This document shows positions 24,476 to 36,290 of a stretch of DNA of 64,000 nucleotides, one piece after another (position 1 is the stretch's first letter; each line of letters starts with the position of its first letter). The position numbers and the translations under genes are program-made. Origin of the DNA: Pararge aegeria (Eukaryota; Arthropoda; Insecta; Lepidoptera; Nymphalidae). Below the pieces are notes generated by a model. That model searched no databases, was not told the origin of the DNA, and saw only the letters and a list, made by a program, of their open reading frames with translations. The stretch covers positions 6,262,001-6,326,000 of the forward strand of contig NC_053187.1 of assembly GCF_905163445.1 (NCBI RefSeq). Direction: 5' to 3'.

Positions 24476-25268
24476 GTTCTAACAAGCAACATATTTCCCT
24501 GGCTTTCGCAAATTATGACAACTAAAGTTTAATGTTCATAGAATATGCTGGACTTAGTCAAAGTAACAACACCTGCTTCCATCCAATATACAAAGGCATT
24601 TTTAAAACGCTTTATGATTAAAACTATTAAAATGTAACGGAGATATACGAGCAAAAAAAAACATCACACTGTTGAGTTATTCCAATAAGAAATAAAGGAT
24701 AGCTGATATCCTAAATTCAATTTAGATTTCATAAGAAAAACCATTGCAGATTAATCAGTTGTTATCCGCAAAATGAATATATTGTTGGCGTATGATTTTT
24801 ATTTCCCATTCGGAAGGTAAGGCGAGGTGGTTATATTGTGTTAACTCGTTGACACTCACGCCACTTGTAACAAAGAAAAACAGGAACATCATCAAGTGGT
24901 AATCAACATGTTAATTTTAGACCACCGTGCACCGACCAAACACTAGGAACAATACACGTAAGGGCGCGTGCTTGCAGCTGCGTGTGTAGAGGATTCTCTA
25001 CGTACTCCAGCCTTTAGGGCTCTGTTTAGCTCTATTATATTAGTCTGTGGCACTTCGTAGGGTTCTATTGAGGATGTATCGAGTGCTGGTGAGAGGGTAA
25101 ACTGAGGCACGTGCTACCGCCCGGTGGGCTGACCTCCGTGCTATCGGATACTTTTTTGTTTGAATCTGGAAAGGTAATTTTTTTTATGGTTTAAAAGTTA
25201 ACACTTAACTGCATTGCCTGGTTATAAATGATGACTGTTAAGACTGTTGACTGTTTAAGATAATAGCG

Positions 25269-25450
25269 GGAAACTTTCAGGCATGCAGGTTTCCTCACGA
25301 TGTTTCCCTTCACCGTTAAAAGCAATTTTTATATAAATTGCTTAAATTAAAAACGCACATAACTCCGAAAAGACAGTGTTCCGTGCCGGGCTCGAATTCG
25401 GTGTCTAAGACAGAAAATCCGAAGCCTTACTCACTAGGCTATCACAGCTT
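25269..25450 (-). mobile_element. SINE family 2, 5' part
   Basis: GGCATGCAGGTTTCCTCACG, CCCTTCACCGTTAAAAGC, then GGCTCGAATTCGGTGTC (box B) and CTCACTAGGCTATCACAGC (box A) on the minus strand. Confidence 0.65.
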
Positions 25451-25479
25451 CATAAACTTATGACAGTGTTATAATATCC

Positions 25480-25575
25480 TAGTCGACTTTTACACGATAT
25501 CGTGCCGGAACACTAAGTCGCTTCGCAACACGTCTTTGTTAGCTGGTAACTAACCCCGTCCGTAACCTCCCACCA
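25480..25575 (-). mobile_element. SINE family 3 fragment
   Basis: ACGATATCGTGCCGGAACAC, CACGTCTTTGTTAGCTGGTA and CCCACCAG, minus orientation, placed directly after a family-2 copy. Confidence 0.55.
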
Positions 25576-26055
25576 GAAAAATACAAAATATGGACAGGTT
25601 TAAATCCGTTTATTAAGGTTTTAACAAATATATGAAAGTTGGGTTAACCGAGCGAAAGGTAAATATAACTTGAATAGTCGCCTCTCTCGCTTTTTACTTT
25701 AAGTTTTTGTATGATAGATTGAATTATTCAAGAAAATGCATGCACTGCTGATCGGATTAACGCTACACATAACGTTTGATATATAAACGTCATTTCATTT
25801 ATTTATTTAAGTACTTTTTGCCATTAATCGAACACTGACACTATTTCGGTCCCTATATTATAAGGAGGAATATATATGATAAAAAAAACATCTAGCAATT
25901 TAATACAAGAAGTGTGCGCTTACAATCATAAGTACCTCTTGACAACCCACCCCCCTGACTAGTAGTAGCGGCGGCCTCCTCTAATACACCCGATCTTAGC
26001 GCTCCTCTCTCAAAGAAGCGGCCTAAAGTCCGGCAAGTTCTTTACTTCTCTGAAG

Positions 26056-26230
26056 ATCCAAAATAAAAATGCATTTATTTCAAGTAGGCATACTCTATAA
26101 GCACTTTTGAAACATCAAGTCTGTCCGGTTCAGAACGCAGTTGCTCTTTCCCAATATTAAAAAAGTCAAAGTCAAATATTTCTTTATTCAAATAGGCACA
26201 TAGATTGCACTTTTGATTGCCCGTTGATAT
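26056..26230 (+). repeat. Dispersed repeat 'B' and related LINE-tail motif
   Basis: AATGCATTTATTTCAAGTAG, TAAGCACTTTTGAAACATCA and CAGTTGCTCTTTCCC are family-B markers. A second, similar start (AAATATTTCTTTATTCAAAT) follows at 26172. Confidence 0.5.
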
Positions 26231-27354
26231 TTTACAAAATGTATACATAGGAGTGAGTAGTTATGGCGATAACTAAATTCGTAAACAAAAAAAGATAACA
26301 GTAACAAAGAATAGCTATAATATTGTATTTACCTAATGATATATGATTAATGTATTGTAAAAAATGTATTTTTATCTATATTCAAAGTGAGATTGGTATT
26401 TATTTTTTAATTAATAAAACTGCAAAATCTAGCGATCTGCCATGACATCACGTCATTTTGTATTTCCAACTATCAGACGCTATTATCAATATCTAAATCA
26501 ATAATCTTTAAACTATGGAATAACGAGTCACTAAAACTCTAATGTGCCTGTGAAGTCACGATTGCGGCCATGACACCTGGCAAGCGTACTAGCGGAAAAT
26601 ATATGTATTTATTAGAATACTTGTTTTGGATAATATTATAGTAAATTCCGAACATCATATCGTGTTTCAATATTAGTAATCATGCTCTTTCACAATTTCT
26701 CATTAATTTTCCTCACTTTTTCACAATTAACAACGACACCTCTCAACTCTCAAGTCATAGGGATAAAAACACTATCCACTTCAGTATACTAGCCTTTCAT
26801 CAAAAGGTATACGCCGTACTTCATACATCTAATAATGTGAACTTTTATGATGATTTTTTCCGTGTTTGTAATATATGGTTTACCCTACCTCGAGACCGCC
26901 TTTTACCTCAGAAAATGCAGCGTCTATGGGATAGAACTACAACACTAATTCTGTTTTAACGTAGAAATAAAGCAGAAAGATAGCAGATCTCCCTCTATAC
27001 GAGTTATATTTAAAAAATCAGAGTAGGCAGTGCTTTCGTGCTTGTATTAATTCCACGTCGCTGCTTATGTACTAATAAATAAGAAATTAACCATAGCATA
27101 GTTTCTACTTTCAAGTGAAAAAAGTAACATTTTTAATTCTAAATAAGTGTAGAAATGTTATGTTTTCCTAGCTGGAAAAGTTTTAGGTATTTATGTATGT
27201 TTAGCACAAACATAATTTTGAAAGTTTAAACCAGAAACGAAATAATCATTAAAAAAGCAATGTTATTCACAATATGCATTTGAGGAAGTTACTTAAACGA
27301 TTTGTATCTTTCTGCTTAAAATGCTTGAAATTTAGGATTTCCCTGAAAAATGTG

Positions 27355-27505
27355 CACGGACAGCGCGGTCGATAGAGAACCCCCCCGTCCCGCAGGTGCG
27401 ACGAGATAATCCAAGATGGCCGCCGAGATAGGACGTGACGTCACGGCCCTCCCCCGCTCCAGGCGCATCCTCGAGGCTTCGCCACCCTCCTAAGATCCTT
27501 TCAGA
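27355..27505. promoter_or_regulatory. Sharp CpG-rich island with YY1/Pho-like and CRE-like motifs
   Basis: About 150 bp of clearly GC- and CpG-rich sequence sits in AT-rich flanks. It contains AAGATGGCCGCC (27413-27424, the core of the YY1/Pho site), the palindrome TGACGTCA (27436-27443), CCCCCCCGTCCCGC and CCTCCCCCGCTCC. A possible splice donor AAAAAGGTAAAG lies at about 27530 on the plus strand. This could be the promoter and first exon of an unannotated transcript, or a Polycomb/insulator-type element. It lies about 0.6 kb past the stop of the cuticle gene. Inference from motifs only. Confidence 0.4.
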
Positions 27506-28058
27506 AATCTGCCGAATACCGTTCGCATAAAAAAGGTAAAGATCTAATTTTTATCATACCATTAAAAATTACTAGAAGAGAAGTAAATATATAAACTTGA
27601 TGCACGTAAATTACGAAATAAGTGGTCCCAAAACACATAAAGAAATTCAAATTTTAAAATATTTCTTTGTGCCTATCATGTCGAATCAAATTGATATTCT
27701 AGTAAAACAAATTGTGTAAGTGGTTATTTAAAGTTTCAAAATAATAGTTCAATACAAAGCCTTTCACTGTAACTGCATAGGAAACGCATTTTGTGACGTA
27801 CGTTTTGATATCTTATCTTACAAGGACTGTTATTTTGTACATCAAAATGTGCATGGATTTAATATGTTACTATCTTAATCTCACTGAGAGTGCATCGCAT
27901 ATGTATTACAGCGGAAAAAGCTTGTGATTTGTGTACCTCTTGTCCAGGTTGAGTACAATCGCCAATTTCTAAACCAGTTCATACAACGGTATGTGGGTTT
28001 TTAACTATATTTCTAAGTTTTGAAAGAAAAAAAGTATGTGTGCGATGCGATTTATCTT

Positions 28059-29271
28059 TTAGGCGGGAAGAGGACGAACTGGCTGCGGTAAATGTTTAGC
28101 GTCGACATGGAAGCCGTCTGGACCGCCTCTGTACTTGGTGACGTACACCTTGCCGTCATCGCCGATAAAGCTGTACTGTCCTTCGATTTCTAAAACATGA
28201 CCGCCATTTTGACCCGGCACTAGCCGCCCACGCTCTGATACGACTGTGTCTGAAAAGAATAACGAAAATATTTGAAAAAATAAACTTACAAGTTATAAAA
28301 TATAAATAAATCTAGCCCCAAAGTAAGCGTATCTTGTGTTATGGGTACTAAGAAGACTGATGATTATTTTTATCTATAATACTTACATAAATACTTATAA
28401 AATACAGATAAACACCCAGACACTGAAAAACATTAATGTTCATCACACAAACATTTTCCAGTTGTGGGAATCGAGCCCACGGCCTTGGACTCAGAAAGCA
28501 GGGTCGCTGCCCACTGCGCCAGTCGGCCGTCAAATAGGATTAGGATATATATTTTTTTCTTATTTATTTAATTTTAATTATTATAACCAATAGTGGCGCT
28601 TTAATTTGCATGTAACCTTACTTTTTTATATTTATTTTACTCACTTTCAGCTGTAATATACCGAAGAGCGTACTGGCCAAACTCATCGTGGACTTCCTCA
28701 TGTCGAATAGCGGGCAAGTACCTCAAGGAATCATCATCCTTTGCGTGTCTTGGAGGTGCACATAACGCCACTGCCACCAAGAATGCTAATACCACAAACT
28801 ATAAAATAAAGAAACGGTACAGTGCATTATCAAACAAGTGTGTAATTTAAAAAAAACGCAAGCCTAGCGCTGTAAGAAATAAATTACACATTCGATAGAG
28901 ACGCTAATGCAGCCGCCATATTGTGTTTTGTTTATAGCGAAAATAAAACAAACCTAGCTATATTCATTAATAAGGAAGAGAAACCTTACGAAACGCTTAG
29001 AATATTTTCATGGAATTATGAAATTATTATTTGATATTAATTATGAAATTTCCATAGAATTTAGGAATTTATAAAATGTATATCAAAACACAACTTAGTA
29101 ACCCTTTAACACTAACTTTGTTTATAGATATAGGTAAGAAGGGACAAAATACGACACTTCAATAAGAATCTGACTTTACAATTTCCTCGATTGATATTTA
29201 CTGACATAACGAAAAAAACATAAGTACTTTATTAATTCTTATAGTAAACTTTTTTCACTTACCAATTTCAT
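28059..29271 (-). CDS. Cuticular protein with a Rebers-Riddiford-type chitin-binding domain (3 exons, 117 aa)
   Basis: Secreted structural protein of the exoskeleton that is expected to bind chitin. Coding exons on the minus strand are 29271-29263, 28798-28645 and 28249-28059. All introns are GT-AG and the phases agree (354 nt including stop). Exon 1 encodes only Met-Lys-Leu, the tiny first exon typical of insect cuticle genes. Residues 1-17 form a signal peptide ending in a Leu-Cys-Ala motif before PP. Residues about 44-109 make the chitin_bind_4 domain: FGQYALRYITAENTVVSERG, then IEGQYSFIGDDGKVYVTKY, then DGF and AKHLP, matching the RR-1 pattern (G-x-Y-S-Y...DG..Y.V.Y..D..GF). Oddities: the usual ADENGF is RGGPDGF, and the order VYVTKY replaces YTVTY, so the domain is divergent. 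The last exon ends with PVRPLPA. No other cuticle gene is near. A family-1 SINE sits in intron 2. Confidence 0.88.
28311..28532 (-). mobile_element. SINE family 1 in intron 2 of the cuticle gene
   Basis: Head at the right (GACGGCCGACTGGCGCAGTG), box B GGCTCGATTCCCACAACTGG, 3' end truncated near AGATTTATTT. It lies on the same strand as the host gene and ends about 60 bp from the third exon's acceptor. Confidence 0.75.
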
Positions 29272-29340
29272 ATTGTATCTGTGACGTTACTGATGAAGTG
29301 ATAGGTTCGGAAATGGTGTCAGTGTTTAAATACAGAATAC
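29272..29340 (-). promoter_or_regulatory. Core promoter of the cuticular protein gene
   Basis: On the minus strand, TATTTAAAC (29332-29324) lies about 53-61 bp upstream of the ATG, and an initiator-like CATCAGTAAC lies about 40 bp further towards the gene. TATA-containing promoters with an Inr (TCAGT) are usual for arthropod cuticle genes. Spacing is a little longer than the ideal 30 bp, so the exact start is unsure. Confidence 0.4.
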
Positions 29341-29639
29341 GGTCTAATTTACAAACAGGTACGTGGCCATCGTTAATACTCTGTTGCAATTAAAATTCCA
29401 CAGAAATTTCTACAATTGCAATTTATCCAATTAAACATTCCAAATAATTTTAATGGGTCATTAATTAATTAAATTATACACACTAATGTTTTTACCAATA
29501 CCTTTTAGTTAACATTCTTAAGTAGTGAAACAAGACTCGGTATGAATATTACATAAATAACAATACAAATAAAAATAACTGGTCATTGATCAAGTGCGAG
29601 TAAGAGTATATGGTATGGGTTTCCTATGCATACTAGAAA

Positions 29640-29800
29640 AATAATTTCCGCGTATTTCAAGTAGGGCTATTTTATAAGAGTTTTCAAAACGTTAGATGCT
29701 TTGTTGCGACTTACGACTCCACCGCCGGTTCGGAAGACATTTTCTACCAAGAAGAAGCGGGCATAAGACTCAGCAGTTACTCTTCGTCAACAAAATTTTA
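29640..29800 (+). repeat. Dispersed repeat 'B'
   Basis: TATTTCAAGTAGGGCTATTT, CTCCACCGCCGGTTCGGAAG and GACTCAGCAGTTACTCTTC; a diverged family-B copy. Confidence 0.55.
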
Positions 29801-29822
29801 AAATTAAACTGATTAATTAATT

Positions 29823-30002
29823 GACGGCCGATTGGCGCAGTGGGCAGTGACCCAGCTTTCTGAGTACGAGGCTGTGGATTTGATTCCCACAACTGAAAAA
29901 TGTTTGTGTGATGAAGATGTTTATCTTTATGTTATAAATATTATGTGTATTATTCATAAATATTCATCAGAAGGCGTGTATTGGCGTAATATATTTATTA
30001 TT
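29823..30002 (+). mobile_element. SINE family 1, internally deleted
   Basis: GACGGCCGATTGGCGCAGTG, GATTTGATTCCCACAACTG, TTATGTGTATTATTCATAAA then GGCGTAATATATTTATT. The segment with AGCTACGCTTACTTTGGGGC is missing, a deletion relative to full-length copies. Confidence 0.7.
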
Positions 30003-30654
30003 AGATGGTATTAAAGTAATTAAATGTCAAATGTTAAATCTAATGTTACCATATTGGTACAAAAGCATATACACGACCCCACTTTTTTTTTTGCTGTGGT
30101 GAAATGTAAAAGCTTTATGGTCCTCCCTAAGCTACCTTTTGGGCAGGACAGACGTTATGTGGGATTCGTTTGCCCAAACTAAACACAAACCACGGCATGT
30201 CCCTCTCGTTGGCTTTAGTAGACGTCCAGGGAACCCGATGTATACTTCCCAGACGTCTACCAACATACTCGAGGGCTTCTGTACTTTTCCTAGACGGGAT
30301 TCAGATATAATTTATTTTCGTTTCTAATTCAGTCCTCAATTCCAAGCCTGATTTTATTTTAGACTCTCGTTGGTCGGGAGATACCTTTTTATATATTTGG
30401 AATATACGCTTAAACGTACTAAATTTAAATAACTGTAAGTTACGAACAGAAAGACAGACATGAAGAAACTATATACTATAAGCGTTCTTTAATTTATAGC
30501 CTAAGCAACCCTAATTAAAGGTATTTATCGTTTTAAACTGGCTCTTGAACTATCTTATTTATTAATTCGTCTCGAACATCTGGTTCACATATTCAACCTA
30601 TAACGTTCATTTAAAAAAGAGAATTATAAGGAATAACAATGGAAAATCCTTAAT

Positions 30655-30870
30655 AATAATATAAAAAATGCGAAAGTGTGTTTGCGTGTTTGTCCTTACT
30701 TAACGCCCTAAAAAAGCAACGAATCGATTTAATTTTTGACACAGAATTAGTTAAAAGGACGGAGAGTAACATCGATTACATTTTATCCCAGTAGAACAAA
30801 CGATAGCCATGGGTTTTGTTAAAAAAACGTCATAGAAGCGGACGAAGAACGCGGGCAACAGGGAGTAACA
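30655..30870 (+). mobile_element. Helitron-like element, diverged
   Basis: TAATATAAAAAATGCGAAAG, TGTGTTTGCGTGTTTGTCC, and near the end GCGGACGAAGAACGCGGGCA then ACAGGGAGTA. The 3' CTAGT is mutated. Confidence 0.45.
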
Positions 30871-31569
30871 TTATATATTAACACCCCAGGAGGAAGAAGT
30901 TATGATATACGTGGTTCACATTCACTATTGGTGCGTGCGGTGGAAACACCCCATAGTGATTCTTTAGCAACGCAGTTTTAAATTTGGCAAAGAATTCGCA
31001 TGCATCCTGGAGATAGACATAGGTTGCATTTTATCTTGAAAAAGCTTCCAGATCCTGTTCCCACGGAATTAAAACAAAAAAGATTTTGTTGTATATGCTT
31101 CGAGAAATCTGTTAAACTGTGAAGTTGACTGTACAATTCTTAACCGATCTTAGTAAAATTTTGTATTGAGATATATGCATCCTTATACGCCAGGGAACTG
31201 ACAGTTTCCGAGCGATATGAAAAAACCAATACAAATAACAAACAAACGCCGACGAAGGCAACAGATATAGTGAAATCAATAAATTAAATTACCCGTTGGC
31301 TTATTTGCGGACGGTACGAGGGTGGTGCTATGTGCTGTGAGCTATGTAAGAGGTTATCTCCGACGTAGAAGCCTATCTAAATCTGTATAATCGCACCCGC
31401 CAAATAATTATTATTATATGTACCGACGTGCAACGCGTAATAGGTCCCAAACCACTAGCTTCTCAATAAATGGTACGTTATCCTTTACCGTCTTCCTTAA
31501 GCTTAACACTGCTTCATGAGGTTTAAAGAACTAATAATCCATCTTTGTTATTTTTTTAATTTTACCTAC

Positions 31570-31860
31570 AAGTTAGCCCTTCACAACAATCCCACCTAAT
31601 GGTAAGTGATGATGCAGTTTAAGATGGTAACGGGCTAGCCTGTTAGAGGTATGACACCCATACCCCTAAGGTTTCATAGCATCGTACCGAAACGCTAAAT
31701 CACTTGGCAGAACGTCTTTGTCGGTAGGATGGTAACTAGCTCCCACCATACCAGACCAGAGAAAATTCATAAATTATTAATTTCAAAATTATTTCCGCCG
31801 GGTATTGAACCGGATACCTCCTACTTATAAGATCACACGCGCTCACCATTGCGCTAATGT
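31570..31860 (-). mobile_element. SINE family 3, near full length
   Basis: Minus strand: tRNA-like head with GGTTCAATACCCGGCGG (box B), body with TTCATAGCATCGTACCGAAA and GACGTTCTGCCAAGTGA-type sequence, tail with CCCACCTAATGGTAAGTGAT. Confidence 0.65.
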
Positions 31861-33780
31861 GATGTCATTTAAATTATCATTAAATTAAATTATTTATTAT
31901 TTAAATTGTCATCTTTCATTTAAATGTCGTCAAATCTATTTCTTGAGAGCGGAAATATATATATTTATTATTATTACTGACTAAATGGTTATCAGTTTTA
32001 CATGATTCAGTAAAATCGGTCGATAGAAAGAAATCTCCAACGAAAATTTGAAGTATTTATACTGAACTCGACGACTAGCTACTCCTAGAAATCCATAAAT
32101 ATAGCAAAAACACATTGCAAATTGTAACGTCATATACTAAAATCGAGTCCGGTTGCGTCACGGTCTTAAATTATAGTTAGTGCCATTAAGTTAATCATGT
32201 CTCTAGTTTAGTGTGAGCTTTGAGTTATCTAGGAATAGAACTTTTCGAGGACTTTCAAACACCCAACTTCCTTCACTGAATACGTCTACATCTGGGATCT
32301 CGATAAATAGCAAAAGAGGTTTGCTACCATTGCTTTAAGCAGTATTAAATAGAAAAGGTATAAAATTACTCACAACCGTTTCCACAAAGAAAATTTAAAA
32401 GGACGATATACGATGTCCTTGCCTTTTTTAGTGTGCAAATAATATGCATAAAAAAAACTTCATATTTTTAAATGATATTTAATGTGGAATGGAACTATCT
32501 GGTGTCTGTAAATAAATATTTTTTTAAAGATAGATAGAATAACTTTTACCAAGAAAAACAAAGATAAAAGTGCATAGTGATAGGGTGTAAAGGCGGCTTT
32601 TTCACTTAAAGTGATCTCATGCAGATAACCTAAGCATAAAAAGCTATCAGTAAAACGGAGAACATTTTATTAGCAGGATAAAAAGATTGACTTGTCACGT
32701 TTTGTTAAAAAAAGTAAGCAGTAAGCAACCTATTTTACATGTGAGAAAAAACAATCAAGTCTTCAAAAATATATATTAAAGAAAAAAGAAACAGTATAAG
32801 TAGCTGGGTATGCCTACGGCTTGAGTAAAGAACGTATTTACTAAAAAAAGAATCTTAACCTGCGGTGTAAAACAACAGTGTAAACCATTTTAACAAGCCA
32901 ACGTTATTCAAGCAACAATCATTAGGAAATCACTTAATCCTCCACTGCAAAAATCGCTTAAACGCTTAATCCGAACAATCCTTGTGAACAAAAGGACCTC
33001 AAGTGACTGTAACGGAGCTCTTTGGAGGTGATGACTTCACGCTGCCCTGCCTTATCAACCTCATCAGCAAACTGCTCTCCAGTTTCTATACGCCTTTACA
33101 AGCTTTGAGCGTGTACCTATACGCGTATACGTTGAAGCTCTTACTGTATGCATATAGTGTTTTGTTCCTGCCTTTAGCGTATTATTATTCTATTCGTAAA
33201 ATATTGATACAATATTATTTCTTTAAGAGTTGATAGTGTTTCGTTGCTTAATTTTTTTTTATATGTTTCGATTCGGAGTCTGGATTAGGTAGGTACTAAA
33301 ATTAAAAAAAAAATCGTATATATTTTTTTTCATTTAGAAGGGACTTCATCTAAATGTAGACCCAGTTTTCGGTCGGTGGGAAATCAAAACTATCCGTTAG
33401 TCTATCTTCAGGGTATCAAATTGTGGATTTGAAAGATTTGTTTTCTTTCTCTAGCCGTAGATAACAAAGTTTACGTATCCGCGGGAAGGATATTTCTAGG
33501 ATAAAACCTTCGCCTCCATAGTCTCCAAGACTCAAGCTATATTTGTGCAGAGTTTTGTCAATATCAGTGCAATGGTTTAGCCGAACTATGTTAACAAACA
33601 AACAAATAGACTGACGGAATTCCGCTTTCGGCAAAATAACACCTGACGAAGATTTCTCGTTAGTGCGTTAGATATTATATTGTCCATGAAAGCCAAAAAG
33701 AAACATTTTATAATTGTGACAGGACAATAAAGGCATCTTCCAATGTATTAGCATACAGTAGATACGATAGATGCAGATAC
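31861..33780. other. Gene-free DNA; one odd hydrophobic frame
   Basis: No exon is supported. The frame at 33003-33233 (Leu/Tyr-rich, 76 codons) has no homology that I recognise and no splice or promoter context. A short direct-repeat-like sequence follows. AT-rich elsewhere. Confidence 0.3.
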
Positions 33781-33824
33781 TGTAGCTAACGTAGCTACTA
33801 TGGGAGAGTGATGTACATATGTGT

Positions 33825-33955
33825 AGGTAGCAAGTAATTAGGCGACGCGCGGCGGGAGGAAACGGAAGCTCGCCGGAGATGAAGGCGCGATACAATATCC
33901 GGTTAGACGCCATTTCCGCCGCCAGACGCTCGTGTGTGCATGCCTTTAAACATAG
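33825..33955. promoter_or_regulatory. CpG-rich island, candidate promoter or conserved element
   Basis: GGCGACGCGCGGCGGGAGGA, GCTCGCCGGAGATGAAGGCG and GACGCCATTTCCGCCGCCAG stand out from AT-rich flanks and contain a GCCAT core (YY1/Pho-like). The minus strand is open across it for 111 codons, but with no recognisable domain, so a regulatory or 5'-exon role is the more cautious reading. Confidence 0.3.
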
Positions 33956-34537
33956 TGGTTTTATTTTCATGTTTATTGGGTATTTGATTTTCAGCTGCTT
34001 CATATTTTAATAATAATTGAAATAATCTGCCAACTTTTTTTTAATTTACGTCTTTTACGTAAGAATTTCGATAAGTTATAATGGTTTAGTCACTGACCTC
34101 TATTATTATAATGTAATTGATATAATTTTTTTTTTATTTGGTTTATCAGCAACAGCCTAACATTTCAAAAAAAAAAAAATTAGCTTATGCAGCATGAAGA
34201 CAAAATGTTCAGCTACTTATAGATAAACACCGCATGCAATAAATAGTGTTAAACTAGCTCACAACTACACAAACTAGATAAAAGTATCCAGTGTAGGCAT
34301 TGTATAAAATTTCAGGCCATCAAAACAATTTGAAAGATGTAGTACTGCTATTTTATGTTGCCATAAAAAGCTAACATTAATTTACTATGTTAAATTAAAT
34401 AAGTAAACTAAACGAACAAAATACTATGATTAAATACAAGCATAAAATAAAAAAAAGTAAAATTTAAATAGGAAACTGATAAAAAACATTTTATGCATAT
34501 AAAATTAAATAATAAAAAATTTATTAAATTATTATAC

Positions 34538-34667
34538 GGACCTCTATTACATTATAATTATAATATAATAAAGGACCTGTATTATATTATAATTATAATA
34601 TAATAAAGGACCTGTATAATATATATAATAAAGGACCTCTATTATATTATAATTATAATATAATAAA
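34538..34667. repeat. 35-bp tandem repeat, four units
   Basis: Each unit begins GGACCTCTATTA or GGACCTGTATTA and ends AATATAATAAA. Units are 35, 35, 25 and 35 bp, with the third carrying a 10-bp deletion. Each unit is itself partly palindromic (ATTATAATTATAAT). Confidence 0.9.
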
Positions 34668-34743
34668 GGTCCGTGGGTTTAATGGAAAATCGTACTATTT
34701 AAAACAGCTAAATCGAATTGTGTTTGGGGTTCATAGAAGTTTT

Positions 34744-34797
34744 AGCTTCGACTCAGAAAGCAGAGTCGCTGTCAACTGCGCCAATCGGATGTCTAAC
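34744..34797 (-). mobile_element. SINE family 1, head fragment
   Basis: CGACTCAGAAAGCAGAGTCG then CTGTCAACTGCGCCAATCGG; only the tRNA-like head survives. Confidence 0.6.
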
Positions 34798-35254
34798 AAT
34801 TTATGTTTTTCGTATAGCAAGTGATCTATTTATCGTTTTAAATAGTGGTTGTTCAGGGGTCTGGGAAAAAATAGGTATATACCCAAATCAAAATATCCAC
34901 GCGAAGTTCCGGGCCACAAGTATTAAATAAATACACAATCCACAAATGCGCAGATGTTATACAAGCTACTACATGTTATAACTATGACAGTGTTGACACT
35001 CATTACGGGATGAATCTTCTGTTTATATGGTCCGTATAGTTTATTTGAGGTTTGTATGGGGTGCATTATAGGGGTGGTTTACAAGCACAGTTGTTTTGCG
35101 TGTTGACGCGAATGCTCTAGCTGTACTTGCGCAATTTAAGCTTTAATACAGTGTCGCACAACTACTTTATTTACATATAGTTTTAGACCGCAATTCGTCT
35201 ATATTGACTCACTTTACTCACACGGGCCTGGTCGGGTGCGGTCCGGAAGTCTCT

Positions 35255-35400
35255 ACATGCCTTTGAAAACATTATGAAGATCCCTCTAGCACGAAGGTTT
35301 TCTCACGATTTTATTTTACCACCTTTATTTCTAAAAATTAATTCTAAAAATTTAGAGGTCCCCAGGATCGAACACGGTACCGCCATGAGGGAGGCGATGT
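35255..35400 (-). mobile_element. SINE family 2, decayed
   Basis: CATGCCTTTGAAAACATTAT, GAAGGTTTTCTCACGATTTT and box B-like CAGGATCGAACACGGTACC on the minus strand. Confidence 0.5.
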
Positions 35401-36189
35401 CGTGAACTTTGCTGTAATCACTTCTAAATTTTGTTTCTTTTTTCGGTTGCAGAGTTTTTTTTTTATTTTTATAAAAAAAGTACTTCTGGTGATAGAAGGA
35501 CCAGCCTGGCGGTTGCAAAGACCAGCAAATGCAAATTGGGAATACAAATGTTAATAAGTAAAAAATAATTTTAATTAATAACATTAGCATGTTCTATTAA
35601 TTTCATTATTGTTACAGTTAAGAAATATTCAAAATGCGTTCAAATTATTTCTACCATTGTAACTTCCGATTAATTATCTCTTTTCACTATTCACCCCTAG
35701 CAAGTGACACTCTATACGCGTGAGTCAGGAAGTATGAATTAGTGCGTTTTCATGCGTTTGCGGCGGCGCGTGCACTGTGATCCCGACATCATAGTACCAG
35801 TGTCTCCTGTGACGACTAACCCTAATTTAATATCATAGGACCCCATAAAAACACTCACGATTATTTATTTTTAAACAGGAAAATAAAAACTAAAAATAAT
35901 AATTCAAAAATAGAACAAAATTCAAATAAAAAAATTCCACTCATTTTTATTATGTTCCACAATGTTTTATTCATCAATCATGTGTACTTTTACAGTAATT
36001 TTATAACCTTTGGATAGCTATAATTTGATTGATCTGGCATCAGTTTATATAAATTTTATATAATTGATATTTTAATTAATTTATTAGCTTTTTAAGAAAT
36101 GTGTTGATAATTCTTATTTAATTATAAAATAGTTTCCAAGAAATAGTTAAAATTATATTTGATTCATAGCCATTGTTATTACTTAATAC

Positions 36190-36290
36190 GGGTGATATAA
36201 ATACGGGTGCATTTTCAATACACTTCAGTTTTCTATGAGACTCTAGACGATGCAATGATAACGATGTCTTTGTCGTTATCACTATATTAT
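36190..36290 (+). promoter_or_regulatory. TATA + initiator promoter-like module, copy 1
   Basis: TATAAATA at 36196-36203 is followed by TTCAGTT with the initiator A at 36227, a 31-bp spacing that fits an arthropod TATA/Inr core promoter. Downstream is GACGATGCAATGATAACGAT and a 9-bp inverted repeat (36256-36264 with 36273-36281). A homologous module lies at 37955-38050 with identical spacing. The leader has no long frame. Confidence 0.45.

Noticed and set aside
33003..33233. 76-codon hydrophobic frame, possible membrane peptide
   Set aside because: No initiation context, no signal-peptide pattern, no homologue recognised, and AT-rich DNA yields such Leu/Tyr runs by chance.
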